Source: Colwellia sp. (lineage in GTDB: Bacteria; Pseudomonadota; Gammaproteobacteria; Enterobacterales; Alteromonadaceae). Taken from it: a stretch of 53,543 nucleotides of DNA. Below are positions 34,836-45,700 of this stretch, in pieces; position 1 is the first letter of the stretch, and the number at the start of each line of letters is the position of its first letter. Both the position numbers and the translations under genes were made by a program. Below the pieces are notes generated by a model. It did no database searches. It was not told where the DNA came from and worked only from the letters and a program-made list of their open reading frames with translations. The DNA is taken from NCBI GenBank assembly GCA_020630795.1, contig JAHDIK010000018.1, positions 1 to 53,543 of the forward strand, written 5' to 3'.

Positions 34836-36266
34836 CTAGATATTGTACTTATTGTGCGCTCTATACCCAAAAATACAAATAACAACAAAACATATTAACG
34901 GTAGTACAAACGACGTTTGTACCGAAGGAATGCCTTCAATAATTGGCGCAGCATCAATCATACTTGCTTGTAATGGCGGCATTAGCGCTCCACCAACAAT
35001 CGCCATAACCAAACCTGCAGACGCTAAACTCGCATCGTCTCCCATACCTTTAAGCGCAATACCGTATATGGTTGGAAACATCAACGACATACAAATTGAA
35101 ATACCAATCAAACAATATAAGCCAGGGAAACCACCTAAGAATATAGTACCAAGTGACAACGTAAATCCGCCAGCAGCTAAAACCATTAACAACTGACCAG
35201 GTCTAATAAATCCTAGTAAAAAGGTACAAATAAATCGACTCGCTAAAAATACGCCCATCGCAACCATATTATATTGCTGGGCTTCAGCTGCTGTTAATCC
35301 TACCGACGTCATTCCATAGTGAATAACAAAGGTCCAACACATGATTTGTGCACCCACGTAAAACGCTTGAGCAATAACACCTTCTATATAGCACTTATTT
35401 GCGATTAGTCGTCCGAACGTTTCTTTTAACTCTTTTTTCGTTAACGGATGATCATTAGAGATAGTTTTAGGTAATTTGTTAAACAAGAAAATAACAAATA
35501 AAACAGCAACTACTGCAGCAATAGCAATATAAGGACCACGAACAGTAACTAAATCGGCTGCTTGCATCGCTTGATGAGCCGCGGGATCTGATACTGAAAA
35601 ATCATGGATAGCTTGTGTTAGCTTGCCGTCAACTTCTGAAGGAAGCATATTTGCATATTCAGGATGTGCCGCTTTTTCTTTTAATCTAAATGCTTCTACT
35701 TTCAACTCACCTAAAATATAACTTGAAGCGATAAACATACCTGTAAGCGAGCCGATAGGATTAAAAGCTTGAGCTAAGTTTAAGCGTTGCGTTGATGTAT
35801 CTGGATGTCCCATTGATAGTACATAAGGGTTAGCGGTAGTTTCTAAAAGCGCCAAACCACAAGTTAAAATCCATAACGCCGCTAAAAAGTAATTAAACTC
35901 CATGTAAATAGATGCTGGCAAAAACAATAATGCGCCTGTTGTATACAAACCTAAACCGAGCAAAATACCCGACTTATACGAAAAACGACGAATAAAAATA
36001 GCAGCGGGAATCGCCATCACGCCATATCCCAAATAAAATGCAAATTGCACCAAACTACTTTGAGCATTAGAAATCATAAAGATGTCTTTAAATGCCTTTA
36101 CTAGCGGGTTAGTTATATCGTTAGCAAAACCCCATAAAGGAAATAAGGAAGCGACTAAGATAAATGGTATGACAAATTGTGGTTCTAACACTTTAGGTTT
36201 AGATGATTGATCGTTTGCATCAGGTATTGAAGCTTGATCGATAGCTTCATTCGAACTGGTATTCAT
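34836..36266 (-). CDS. FucP-type sugar:H+ symporter
   Basis: A 476-residue inner-membrane MFS protein of the fucose/glucose/galactose permease (FHS) group. Signatures are LFPLWGFANDITNPLVKAFKDIF in helix 1 (with the Asp and Asn used in fucose/H+ binding in FucP), FYLGYGVMAIPAA, LALLETTANPYV and LNLAQAFNPIGS. An extra hydrophilic loop at about residues 190-235 separates the halves. L-fucose and L-galactose differ only at C6, so a FucP-like protein is a natural importer for the L-galactose pathway encoded at 46823-49612. It is divergent from uxaA. Confidence 0.85.
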   Translation of the reverse strand: MNTSSNEAIDQASIPDANDQSSKPKVLEPQFVIPFILVASLFPLWGFANDITNPLVKAFKDIFMISNAQSSLVQFAFYLGYGVMAIPAAIFIRRFSYKSGILLGLGLYTTGALLFLPASIYMEFNYFLAALWILTCGLALLETTANPYVLSMGHPDTSTQRLNLAQAFNPIGSLTGMFIASSYILGELKVEAFRLKEKAAHPEYANMLPSEVDGKLTQAIHDFSVSDPAAHQAMQAADLVTVRGPYIAIAAVVAVLFVIFLFNKLPKTISNDHPLTKKELKETFGRLIANKCYIEGVIAQAFYVGAQIMCWTFVIHYGMTSVGLTAAEAQQYNMVAMGVFLASRFICTFLLGFIRPGQLLMVLAAGGFTLSLGTIFLGGFPGLYCLIGISICMSLMFPTIYGIALKGMGDDASLASAGLVMAIVGGALMPPLQASMIDAAPIIEGIPSVQTSFVLPLICFVVICIFGYRAHNKYNI

Positions 36267-36518
36267 TAACTCCCCCTATTTATAAATAACCAAAATTATT
36301 TATATATAAATTAAAACTTATTATTATCGTAATGTTTTTAGTTTTTTATTGGCTAAATACTATATTGGAAACCGAATTTAACTTCAATTTCATATGGTGA
36401 ATTATCCATCAACTAAATATATAAATACTTATTCATGTGATTGGGCCAACTAAAGATTAACTTTTTTACATATAAATGATATATTTCACTTACGATCATA
36501 ACATAAGAATTTAAGAAA

Positions 36519-38033
36519 GTGCAGAACTCTATAAACAATCTCCTACGCCAAGTAATTAAAGTGCATGACGATGATAATGTTGTTGTTGCAATATCGCCGG
36601 TAAATCAGGGAACTAAGCTGCCTGAAGAATATAACAACCTTGAAATTAAAGATGATGTTAATAGCGGACATAAAATAGCGTTAATAGATATACGCAAAGG
36701 TGAGAACATTGTTAAATATGGCTTTAGTATAGGACAAGCAACTTCGGACATTTCAGCTGGTAGCCATATACACAGTCATAACTTAGCTACAAACTTAGAT
36801 GGCAGTGAAACTTACCATTACAATGAAGAACCTAAACCACTCTCTGAAAAAAACGACATGCCTACTTTCTCTGGTTACGTAAGAAAAAATGGCAAGGTTG
36901 GTATTAGAAACGAATTATGGGTAATTAATACCGTTGGCTGCGTAAACCAATCAGCAAAACGAATTACAGATCTATGTAGAAAAGAGTTTGAAGGTAGAGC
37001 CGACGAATTTGTCGCACTTACTCACCCATTTGGTTGTTCACAACTAGGCGACGATCTTTCAAATACTAGGAACCTACTCAGTAGTTTAATGCAGAATCCA
37101 AACGCAGGTGGCGTATTGGTTATTGGATTAGGCTGCGAAAACAATCAATTAGCTACCCTGATAGAAGAAACAAAAGATATTGATACTAACAAGCTACGTT
37201 ATTTCAATTCTCAAGAAGTAGGCAACGAAATTGAAGTCGGTATTCAATACGTAAAAGAGCTACTTGAAGAAATGGATAAAGATGTACGAACTGAGGTTCC
37301 AGTATCGAAGCTTACATTAGGGATGAAGTGTGGTGGTTCTGACGGCTTTAGTGGCTTAACGGCAAACCCTGTTGTTGGCCGCATTACCGATATGTTGACA
37401 CAATACGGTGGACGCGTTGTATTAACCGAAACGCCTGAAATGTTTGGCGCTGAACAAGTACTTATGGATCGTGCAAATACTCAAGACACCTATTCACAAA
37501 TTGTTGACCTTGTTCAAGACTTTAAACAGTACTTTATTAAAAACAACCAACCTATTTACGAAAACCCTTCACCGGGTAACAAAGCTGGTGGACTAACAAC
37601 TCTTGAAGAAAAATCGTTAGGCGCGATACAAAAAGGCGGAAAAGCTATAATCAATGAAGTCATTGACTACGGCGAGAAAGCCTCTACAGGAAAAGGATTA
37701 ACGTTACTTCAAGCTCCAGGAAATGACGCAGTATCTTCTACGGCATTATCAGCGGCCGGTGCAAATATCATTCTATTTACTACCGGTAGAGGAACTCCAC
37801 TTGGCTTCCCTGTACCAACGGTAAAAATTTCATCTAACTCTGAATTAGCGACTAGAAAAAAGCATTGGATTGATTTTGATTCAGGACAAATATTATCTAA
37901 CGACATCAGTATTGATGAATGTGCTGAATTGCTATTTAGTTATTTATTAGACGTTGCGTCAGGTAAAAAGACTAATAATGAGCTAAACGACAACCGTGAA
38001 ATTTCAATTTGGAAAAATGGTGTAACGTTGTAG
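36519..38033 (+). CDS. uxaA: Altronate dehydratase family protein
   Basis: A 504-residue protein, probably starting at GTG (AAGAA upstream, no suitable ATG). The N-terminal SAF domain (VIKVHDDDNVVVAISPV, then GSHIHSHNLAT, about residues 1-95) is followed by the large UxaA/GarD dehydratase domain with TFSGYVRKNGKVGIRNELWVI, THPFGCSQLG, GLGCENNQ, GMKCGGSDGFSG and GRGTPLGFP. UxaA removes water from D-altronate to give 2-keto-3-deoxy-D-gluconate, using Fe2+. It is divergent from the FucP-like importer. No uxaB or uxaC is adjacent, so a general hexuronate role is not indicated. It fits as the dehydratase after L-galactonate oxidation. A related aldonate is a possible alternative substrate. Confidence 0.85.
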   Translation: MQNSINNLLRQVIKVHDDDNVVVAISPVNQGTKLPEEYNNLEIKDDVNSGHKIALIDIRKGENIVKYGFSIGQATSDISAGSHIHSHNLATNLDGSETYHYNEEPKPLSEKNDMPTFSGYVRKNGKVGIRNELWVINTVGCVNQSAKRITDLCRKEFEGRADEFVALTHPFGCSQLGDDLSNTRNLLSSLMQNPNAGGVLVIGLGCENNQLATLIEETKDIDTNKLRYFNSQEVGNEIEVGIQYVKELLEEMDKDVRTEVPVSKLTLGMKCGGSDGFSGLTANPVVGRITDMLTQYGGRVVLTETPEMFGAEQVLMDRANTQDTYSQIVDLVQDFKQYFIKNNQPIYENPSPGNKAGGLTTLEEKSLGAIQKGGKAIINEVIDYGEKASTGKGLTLLQAPGNDAVSSTALSAAGANIILFTTGRGTPLGFPVPTVKISSNSELATRKKHWIDFDSGQILSNDISIDECAELLFSYLLDVASGKKTNNELNDNREISIWKNGVTL

Positions 38034-38142
38034 TTACGAGTATTAATAGCAATATACTCGAATCGGATTCGATTACGTTCAAGGCCTTTAGTTAAATATT
38101 TCAACAAATTTAACTAACGGCCTATTGAGTTGTATATTGATA

Positions 38143-38865
38143 TTAACTGCTCGACACTTCCCGTGCCCATTGAATAAGTTTCTGTACATGAGCACCTGAA
38201 CTCATCACCAAATGGCAAACCTCAAGCAATCCAGCCTTATGGCACTCCTCTAACGCAACTCCCGTTAAGCTTGAAAGTACCTTTTTGTTAATAGCATACA
38301 GTCCATTCATTTTTTCAACGTTATCATTTCCTAAATCAAACTCTAACGTTACAGCTTCTAACAAATCATGCTTATATAAGCCGTCTAACACATCTTCAGT
38401 TGCTTTTATGCTCCCCATCAATTGCCCAAATGTGTTTTGAATACGTTGTAAATATGCCGTTGGCTTCCCCTCATCGTCAAACAGCAATTCCCCCTTCTGA
38501 GTACCAATTACAGGACTCGAAACGTCAATAGCTATTCGCCCACCAGAAAAACTATCTTCTTTCTCAAGCATTGCTTGGAATGGTTTACGTAAAACATCAA
38601 GTGGTAAATAATTTGCTTTCCATTTACCTTCTTGTATATATAGATTTTGGCCTGAATGAATACCTAATATAGCACTAAAGAGAAATTTCCCAGTATGAGG
38701 GTTTTTCGTAATAAAAATTGGGTACTCGTGATTTAATGTTGCCAGCTCAGTAACGCTTACGTTAGCAGCATTTATATGATTATGAGGTACATCTACCAAC
38801 GTAGTGTCAATTCTAAGGCTTTTGTGTTGTATTGAATCTAATAGCTCTATTGTTGTCTTTGTCAT
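38143..38865 (-). CDS. SapC-family protein
   Basis: A 240-residue soluble protein. The SapC family features are YPIFITKNPHTGKFLFSAILGI near residue 48, NLYIQEGKWKANYLPLDVLRKPF, and a later QLMGSIKATEDVLDGL. Despite the name (from S-layer gene regions), the molecular role is unknown. In Alteromonadales, Xanthomonadales and Caulobacterales it recurs beside tryptophan-halogenase-like genes and TonB receptors of carbohydrate loci. Here it follows the halogenase-like gene by 14 bases and ends the block. AAGAGA precedes the start. Confidence 0.82.
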   Translation of the reverse strand: MTKTTIELLDSIQHKSLRIDTTLVDVPHNHINAANVSVTELATLNHEYPIFITKNPHTGKFLFSAILGIHSGQNLYIQEGKWKANYLPLDVLRKPFQAMLEKEDSFSGGRIAIDVSSPVIGTQKGELLFDDEGKPTAYLQRIQNTFGQLMGSIKATEDVLDGLYKHDLLEAVTLEFDLGNDNVEKMNGLYAINKKVLSSLTGVALEECHKAGLLEVCHLVMSSGAHVQKLIQWAREVSSS

Positions 38866-38879
38866 TATTATCTCTTCAT

Positions 38880-40430
38880 TTAAATTTTTGAAAACCCGTA
38901 TTTATACACTTTGTTTAAAAGCTCACGATTGGTTGGAAGCTTGTTCACGAGTTGTTGTTCAACTTGTCGTGTATTTTCAATACGATTTTGTACATAGTCA
39001 CCAATAAAAGGCTCTAACGTGAATAAAGGCTGAGTTCTAAATCGACTTCCATACAATACGAACTGGTAACTCGTTGCTTGGAATAATTCGCCTGTTGCTT
39101 CGAAATCATGCCCATTAGGAACTTTGTTTTTCCACAGTTCCATTAGGTTTTGTAATCGTTGAGGAACCGATTCTACTTTTTTGTTATCTTGCCAAAACGG
39201 AGTTGTACGATGACTTAAAATATAGTGCAATTTTAGAAAATCAATCGCTCTGCCCCAACGGTACGTAAACTTGTCATTAAACCTTTGTGCAGCAATATCC
39301 ATCACATTAGAAGTTGCAGGCAACTGCTCTGCAATCATCATGGCTGAAAGCTCTATAAGTACTAAAGCAGAAGCTTCTAACGGTTCAAGAAAACCCGCAG
39401 ACATACCAACAGCAACACAGTTTTTATGCCAAAACTTTTCTCGATGACCAACACTAAAAGCTATTTCTCGAACGTTTAAATTTTCAGTGCTACCACCAGT
39501 ATTTTTAATATATTCGAGTAAATCAGCATGTGCTTTCTCTTTAGTTGTATGTTTACTCGAAAAAACATGACCAACTCCTCGTCGAGTAGGTAAGCCTATG
39601 TCCCAAATCCATCCAGCGTCCTGCGCGGTAGATTTCGTACATGAAGCGATAGGATGTTCATCATCAGAATAATTAACTTGTGTCGCAAGCGCAGTGTCTG
39701 CAAATAAAACATCGTTAACAGGTTTAAAAGACACACCTAGAGCATCGCCTAATAATAACGATTTAAAACCGGTGCAATCTATAAAAAGGTCTCCCTCTAC
39801 AATATTGCCGTTATCAAATGTTACGGAAGATATATTTCCTTCTCCATCTTTGTTTACCTGATTAACTTCTGCAAACAAATGATTAACGCCTAATTTTGAA
39901 ACACAGTGCTGATGTAAAAACTTTGAAAATAATCCTGCGTCTAGGTGATAACCGTAGTTAGCTGACGATTGATATTCAGCATCTGAAATTGTTTTTGGCG
40001 CAAGTGCCCCTTCACAAAGTTCGTGCTGTATAGAGTACACTTTAGAAAATGGCACCGACGTTTCATTATTTAACCAATAATCAGCATATACGCCATCTAC
40101 AGAGTGCTTAAGATCGTCAAATGGATGATAGTAAAATCCTTTACCTTGATCATTGTCCCAGCCTACAAACTTAGAACCTTGCTTAAACGTAGCATCACAT
40201 TCTCTTAAAAATTCAGTTTCAGAAACACCTATTTCTCTTAATGTAGAAGCCATTGTAGGCCATGTTCCTTCGCCTACACCTATTGTTGGAATATTAGGAG
40301 ACTCGCATAATGTAATATTGAGTTCGTTGGTTTTTATTCTAGCTTTGTATCTAGACGCCAAGATACTCGCAGTAATCCAGCCAGCAGAACCACCACCTAC
40401 TATTACAATTGATTTAATAACTTTAGTCAC
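38880..40430 (-). CDS. Tryptophan-halogenase-like flavoprotein
   Basis: A 516-residue flavin-dependent halogenase family protein. The FAD motif VGGGSAGW is at residues 11-18, the Lys that in PrnA-type halogenases carries the chlorinating species is present (Lys83 in TFKQGSKFVGW), and the second motif is GWIWDIGLPTRRG, a common variant of WxWxIP in TonB-receptor-linked members. Free-tryptophan halogenation has not been shown for most of this subgroup. The natural substrate may be a small indole or another molecule linked to the polysaccharide locus. It is 14 bases upstream of sapC and separated from the upstream lipoprotein gene by a terminator. Confidence 0.82.
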   Translation of the reverse strand: MTKVIKSIVIVGGGSAGWITASILASRYKARIKTNELNITLCESPNIPTIGVGEGTWPTMASTLREIGVSETEFLRECDATFKQGSKFVGWDNDQGKGFYYHPFDDLKHSVDGVYADYWLNNETSVPFSKVYSIQHELCEGALAPKTISDAEYQSSANYGYHLDAGLFSKFLHQHCVSKLGVNHLFAEVNQVNKDGEGNISSVTFDNGNIVEGDLFIDCTGFKSLLLGDALGVSFKPVNDVLFADTALATQVNYSDDEHPIASCTKSTAQDAGWIWDIGLPTRRGVGHVFSSKHTTKEKAHADLLEYIKNTGGSTENLNVREIAFSVGHREKFWHKNCVAVGMSAGFLEPLEASALVLIELSAMMIAEQLPATSNVMDIAAQRFNDKFTYRWGRAIDFLKLHYILSHRTTPFWQDNKKVESVPQRLQNLMELWKNKVPNGHDFEATGELFQATSYQFVLYGSRFRTQPLFTLEPFIGDYVQNRIENTRQVEQQLVNKLPTNRELLNKVYKYGFSKI

Positions 40431-40504
40431 GATAAGCCTCTGAAGAATGAGTGTTCAAAACACAATAATGCCTTTTTTTACTCTAAAAATTTACGAAATA
40501 AAAC

Positions 40505-40534
40505 GAAAAAGACCTATCTATATGATAGGCCTTT
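40505..40534 (-). terminator. Intrinsic terminator after the surface lipoprotein gene
   Basis: On the minus strand AAAGGCCTATC and GATAGGTCTTT form a stem with one G-U pair, followed by U residues, 20 bases past the lipoprotein stop. It probably reduces transcription into the halogenase-sapC pair. Confidence 0.8.
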
Positions 40535-40553
40535 ACATCAATACATTCTATAT

Positions 40554-42641
40554 TTAAGGAATTGCAAACAGTGTTACGTTATCAATATGATAAACAATAT
40601 CAGCAACCTGAAAACGTAAACGAACTGAAACGTCTTCATTTTCCCAATCAGGTGCTCCTGTTGCACTTTCAGTATTTAACATTACACGTACGGCACTATT
40701 AGCGGTATCACTCCACGTACTTGGGTAGAAGTTGTAAACCTCTCCAGAAGCTGTTTCAAGTTTAACTTCAAACCCTGTAGCTGCACCTGCAGGTGCATTA
40801 GTGGCATGAATATCTAGCTGTAACATATAGCGCCCGTTTGCTTTGATTGCGCCAGCCTCAACCGGTAAAAGAATTTCTGATGCAGACGCATTGCCAGTAG
40901 TATCAACGGTTAATGCATAAGTACCACTTGTTACATCAGTAGCAGCATTAGTAACATCTATCACGCCTACTCCGTTGTTTTCAGGTACAATTCCATCTTC
41001 AAAAGATGACGCCTCGCCCGCAAGCATGTTATTGGCGTAGCCATCTACATCAGTAATATCAACTATACGGATATCGTCAACATGAGCTGTAACAGTGGAG
41101 TGAGATGCTGCAGGGCCATTAAACACTTGAAATGACGCTGCAGGAGCAATATCCCAACCAAAATCGAATGTATTAAATACGACTGCAGTTTCGGCCCATA
41201 GTGTTGTGTCTGCAACCCATTGCCTAGTTCCTCCGTCCCACCATTCTCTGCCGCCACCATTACCGTAAGCATTAAAATGAACAGGAAAATTACTATTACC
41301 GTTGGCACCTACTGTTTTTGACCAACCAGCAAAATAATAAATATGATCTGCTTCAGCAGTCCAATTTACGGCCATACCAGCTCCAGCTAGTAAGGTAGAA
41401 CCATTGGTACCAGTACGCGCAGCATCAGCCGAAACAACACCTCCACCTGCACCTTCCCAGCCAAAATCAGCCCATTGAGACGGTGCACTACCTAACGTAT
41501 CTGATTCAAAATCAACTGAGGCACCACTTGTCGCGAGAATATTTGATTCAACACCAGTTACAGATATAACTAACGAACGATTACCATCTGAAGTGTTACC
41601 GTTTGAATCTTCAAGTTGATATAAAACCTCGTAGTTATTTGTCGCAGCTGGCGCAATATCAGTTAGAAACGCGCTAGGGCTGAAATGCAACTCGTTACCA
41701 TCTACTTTAATACCATAAGGTAACGCGGCAACGTCAACACCGTTAACTTTAAGCGTAACATTTTTAACGTTAATAGCATCACCTTCTCTATCAACAACAT
41801 CATCAATCAAGTCATATACTTTTGTGTTATCAGTTTCAACCATTGCGTCAGTTAAGAAGTAGCTACCAATTAACGGAGTACCTGGTATGTCTTTATAGCC
41901 AACTACGTTAACTTCAAGATTTCTATCTACTGTAAAACGATGATCACTAACTTGATAAGTATAGTTTAGAGTAACTTTCTCACCATCAGGGATCTCAGAC
42001 GCAACACTTGCAATATCTAACAACAATTCATTGTTTTCGTTTATAGAAGTTGGAATAACTAACGTATTCGCTGAATCCGCAACAAGGTTAGAAGCAGTTA
42101 ATGGCTCGCTATCTGCGTCGGTTATACTTTGTAAAAGATTAACAACACCTGAAACTGCATCTTTAGTGAAGTTTCCAACTAAGTCACCATCAACTTCTGG
42201 CGCAAAATCTTCGCCAACAACATTAAATGTTGCTGTACGTTGAGTACTCGTTTCACCATCAGACACATCGTATGTAAACACAACGGTGTGTGTATCGCCC
42301 GTATCTAACACGTCCATTAAAGCGCCTGGGCGAAGAAGTAACGTATTTCCCTCTAATTCAAAACCAGTGGTATCCTCAATACTTGCGGTTAGGTTTTTAA
42401 TAGAAAGAAAGTCTCCGTCAGCATCAGTTACAACGCCATCTCCACGTTGTGCACCTGTAGCCGTACCCAATAAGTAAGCAAAACTTACAGCGTCTTTTTC
42501 ATGTAAATCAACAGAGATATTTGTTGAAACTACTGGAGCTTCGTTTGATGTTTTTACTTCTGGTTTATATGACTCATCACCACAACCATACAGAGCTGTA
42601 GAAATAGCGGCTACCAGCATTGATTTTTTTATAATTTTCAT
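40554..42641 (-). CDS. Multi-domain surface lipoprotein with cadherin-like and carbohydrate-binding-like domains
   Basis: The start is taken at 42641 (MKIIKKSMLVAAISTALYGCGD, lipobox LYGC); an ATG four codons earlier (42653) is also possible. Of about 695 residues, the first half holds three cadherin/VCBS-like repeats (VVTDADGDFLSIKNLTAS, SITDADSEPLTASNL, VDREGDAINVKNV). From about residue 375 there are two jelly-roll modules resembling CBM4/9-type carbohydrate-binding domains, each ending in a HVDDIRIV or HIDNVTLF strand. It lies directly downstream of the TonB receptor gene. It is therefore a likely glycan-binding partner of that receptor, by analogy to SusE/SusF/SGBP of Bacteroidota. No enzyme motif is seen. 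Confidence 0.75.
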   Translation of the reverse strand: MKIIKKSMLVAAISTALYGCGDESYKPEVKTSNEAPVVSTNISVDLHEKDAVSFAYLLGTATGAQRGDGVVTDADGDFLSIKNLTASIEDTTGFELEGNTLLLRPGALMDVLDTGDTHTVVFTYDVSDGETSTQRTATFNVVGEDFAPEVDGDLVGNFTKDAVSGVVNLLQSITDADSEPLTASNLVADSANTLVIPTSINENNELLLDIASVASEIPDGEKVTLNYTYQVSDHRFTVDRNLEVNVVGYKDIPGTPLIGSYFLTDAMVETDNTKVYDLIDDVVDREGDAINVKNVTLKVNGVDVAALPYGIKVDGNELHFSPSAFLTDIAPAATNNYEVLYQLEDSNGNTSDGNRSLVISVTGVESNILATSGASVDFESDTLGSAPSQWADFGWEGAGGGVVSADAARTGTNGSTLLAGAGMAVNWTAEADHIYYFAGWSKTVGANGNSNFPVHFNAYGNGGGREWWDGGTRQWVADTTLWAETAVVFNTFDFGWDIAPAASFQVFNGPAASHSTVTAHVDDIRIVDITDVDGYANNMLAGEASSFEDGIVPENNGVGVIDVTNAATDVTSGTYALTVDTTGNASASEILLPVEAGAIKANGRYMLQLDIHATNAPAGAATGFEVKLETASGEVYNFYPSTWSDTANSAVRVMLNTESATGAPDWENEDVSVRLRFQVADIVYHIDNVTLFAIP

Positions 42642-42661
42642 AGTATTTACCATAATTTTTA

Positions 42662-42691
42662 AAAGAGCGCGTTACAACAAGTGCGCTCTTT
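42662..42691 (-). terminator. Hairpin between the TonB receptor and lipoprotein genes
   Basis: On the minus strand AAAGAGCGC and GCGCTCTTT pair around a 12-base loop and are followed by UU-rich sequence, 13 bases past the receptor stop and 20 bases before the lipoprotein start. It is probably a partial terminator or a processing/stability hairpin setting receptor-to-lipoprotein ratios within one operon. Confidence 0.7.
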
Positions 42692-42703
42692 ATTTAATTA
42701 ATA

Positions 42704-45700
42704 TTAAAAGTTAACGCGAAGACCTAAACGGAACGTTCTACCTGTTTTAAACTTGGTGTACGTTCGAGACTTAGTCGCTTCACCTTCAAGCGGATTGCCT
42801 TCGTCATAATCAACGTATTCGTAACCTGCATCGTTATCCGCAGCCACTCGTTGAACGCCAAGTGTTCTACTTGTAAAGTATGTTCTAAACGCTTCATCCG
42901 TAAGGTTTACCGCTTGGAAACTAACACTCATGTTTTCATTAACTTTATAAGATGCGGAAAAATCTAATGAACCGCGTCCTTCATTCCAAATACTACCTTG
43001 GTTCCATGTACGACCATTTTGATTGGTATTCCAATCTCTACCCACCAATGAATCAGACGTACCTCTATAGCTCAAACGTAATTGATGACCATCTTGCTCC
43101 CAAAACGTTGTAAAGTTATAAGAATGTTTTGGTGTATCTGCTACTGGGTATTCAGGTAAAGCTAAACCTGTAGTTTCAGATACTTGTGGATCATACTTAC
43201 TATCTTGATACGTATAGTTTGCAGAGATACCTAGACCACTAAATACACCTGGTAAAAAGTCGTATGTTTGTGAGTAACCTAGCTCTAAACCAGTGATTGT
43301 TGCACCGTCACCATTCACAAATTTGGCGACGTTATATTCTTCACACAGTAAGTCACTGTCGTCAGAGAATGTAGGCGCCAAGTTTGGATTAAATGGGAAA
43401 TCCGCTGTACCTTTAAGTGATAAACATGTTGCTGCGTCTGAACTATCAAGATAAATTGTATCTGCATCTACCGTATCATCGTTTCTAAAATCTCTTACGT
43501 AGCTTTGGAACGATTCAGTATCAGCAAAGTTGCTCATATCTTTATGATAAACCGCAACACTCAACATTGACGTTGGGTTGAAGTACCATTCTAAAGAAAT
43601 GTCTAAGTTGTTCGATTCAAGTGGTTCTAGCTTTGTGTTGAACTGCGTAATTTGTCCGCCAACATTAGAATCTTCACCTGACCAATAAGCACCTTGATTT
43701 AAAGAGAAGCCAGGTCTTAGTTGATCAATTTCAGGTCGAGTCATGGTTTTAGATACCGCGAATCGTCCAACTAAATCATCTGTAATTGCATAATTTAAGT
43801 TTAAGCTTGGTAAAACGTTTTTATAAGTATGCGTTCCACCCGCTGCATATGCTGAAATACGATTGCTGCGCACTGAATCAGCAACATAACCAACGGTACT
43901 ATTCGCTGATGAAGACGTACCGTCCCACGTAATTGCAGGCGTAGTTGCAGAAGGATCACCAAATTCATCGTAGTGAGTACCGCTAATATCAGCGTATCTC
44001 CATAAAGATGTCCAACCTGGTGTAGCAAACTCTTCTCCCTCACGAGGGTGGCCTGCTGGGTACGCATCAGCGCTTCGATCGGCCGATACTATCTCAAACC
44101 AATCTGCATAGTCAGGATCGTGACATGGGCCAGCATCAGGAATTCTTGTCCATCCTGATGGATCTGGGCCTGATGACGTATCCCAGCCTAACCCGTCTAC
44201 GCGACCGTATTTTTTGGCGTAGCCGTTATCACTTGGATCAGGAATTGGACATGCTGCTAAACTTTTATCTCGTAATTCTTGAAGTTTTGTATAACTAAAT
44301 TCTCGAGCTAAGTTAGTTCCTGTATGACTCCACCATTGTGCGCCAGCAGAACCGCGAGTTTCTACTTCAGTTTCTACATAACGTACACCAATATCACCAG
44401 TAAGTTTACCGTCTAAGAATTCAAATTCAGTTTTAAAATAAACTGCTTTTGTATCTAAATCTGTTGAACGTGTTTCGGTGTCGTTAATGTCTCTAACTAC
44501 ATTATCGTTACCATGAATAAGACCGAGTGCTTGTCTGATATCGATAGGGCTTAAACCAGCAGTAATGTGATCTTGGTCATATCCTAGGCGTTCCATAAAA
44601 TCATTTACGCCTAACCCACCTTCTCTAGCAATTAAACTACCACGAATACCAGAAATATCTCCGTTATCAATAACAGTTAACGCACCTGTTACAGGATCTT
44701 CTAACACGATCGTTTGGCTTGTTGATGTAAATTGATAGTTTTGGTTATCTACAAACTTTTCACGTTGGCTAATTTTTCCACCAAATTCAAATTTAGTGAT
44801 AGGACCAAGCTCAACATCCCAATCAAAATCAAGTTGTAAATTATTAATCGTATCTTCAACTTTCACGTCAGTTTGAGAAATAAAACCAAGGTGGAAAGTG
44901 TCTAAATCTGAAGGATTAAAGCCCGTTAATACATTCGTGTTGTCATACCATTGAGGCCTTGAAACACCTTCTGCATCTGTATATGCAAATATATTTTCAC
45001 CAAGGTCTACCTGTGCTGTACCCGTTACGATTTTACATTGTCCTACTGTACAGTCATAACCCGTTGGTTGAATGTTTTCACCCGCTTGATAAAGCAATGG
45101 ACCAGGAACTTGTAAGAAGTTTTGCATATTAGTATATGCGTTATTTGGACCACTTTGGCTTTCACTGCGTGAATGACCTAAAGCTAAACTTACTTGTAAG
45201 TCTTCAGTTAAGTAATGTTCGATTTTAAGCGTTGTACTTAAGTTTGATTCGTCTGTTTCTGTGTTAGATCGCGCAATATCACCCGCACCAAAACGTCGAG
45301 TATCTTTTAATACAGTGTTAGTGCTCGTATCAATTGTAACCCAGTCTTGGAACGGGTCTGTGTACGGAGAAACATACTCGTCTGTAGTGTAGTTTGCTAC
45401 ATTACGTTGGCCTTCAACAAAACCAACACTTGCAGTATTACGTGTTTTAATTTCGTCAAAAGTACGGTGTCTATCTTGCTCACTGTAAGTTAAATCGTAA
45501 ACTACTTCAGTTTGGTCATTAGGAATCCACTGTAATCCTAATGTAGCACCGGTGCGATCTGATGTCCCCTGATGAAGTGAGTAATTCGTACTCGCATGAA
45601 CAATACCAATTGCATCACTTATTACGTCGCCATTTTCATCCGTTGCATTACGGTATGCGAGCGACTCAACAAAGTTACCTACTCGATATTGATCTCTACG

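Noticed and set aside
36386..36403. AATTTCATATGGTGAATT between fucP-like and uxaA as a shared operator with 49700-49723
   Set aside because: The central ATATGG is shared, but the flanking half-sites have the opposite order and the arms are imperfect. The two sites do not make one motif by eye.
38880..40430. Halogenase as part of an antibiotic biosynthesis cluster
   Set aside because: No NRPS, PKS, prenyltransferase or tailoring gene is nearby. The neighbours are SapC, a glycan-type lipoprotein and a TonB receptor, the usual setting of this halogenase-like subgroup in carbohydrate loci.
42286..42477. Open frames on the strand opposite the lipoprotein, receptor and other long genes
   Set aside because: They lie wholly inside genes with clear protein families, lack ribosome-binding sites and their translations resemble no known protein. 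They are shadows of the real coding strand.
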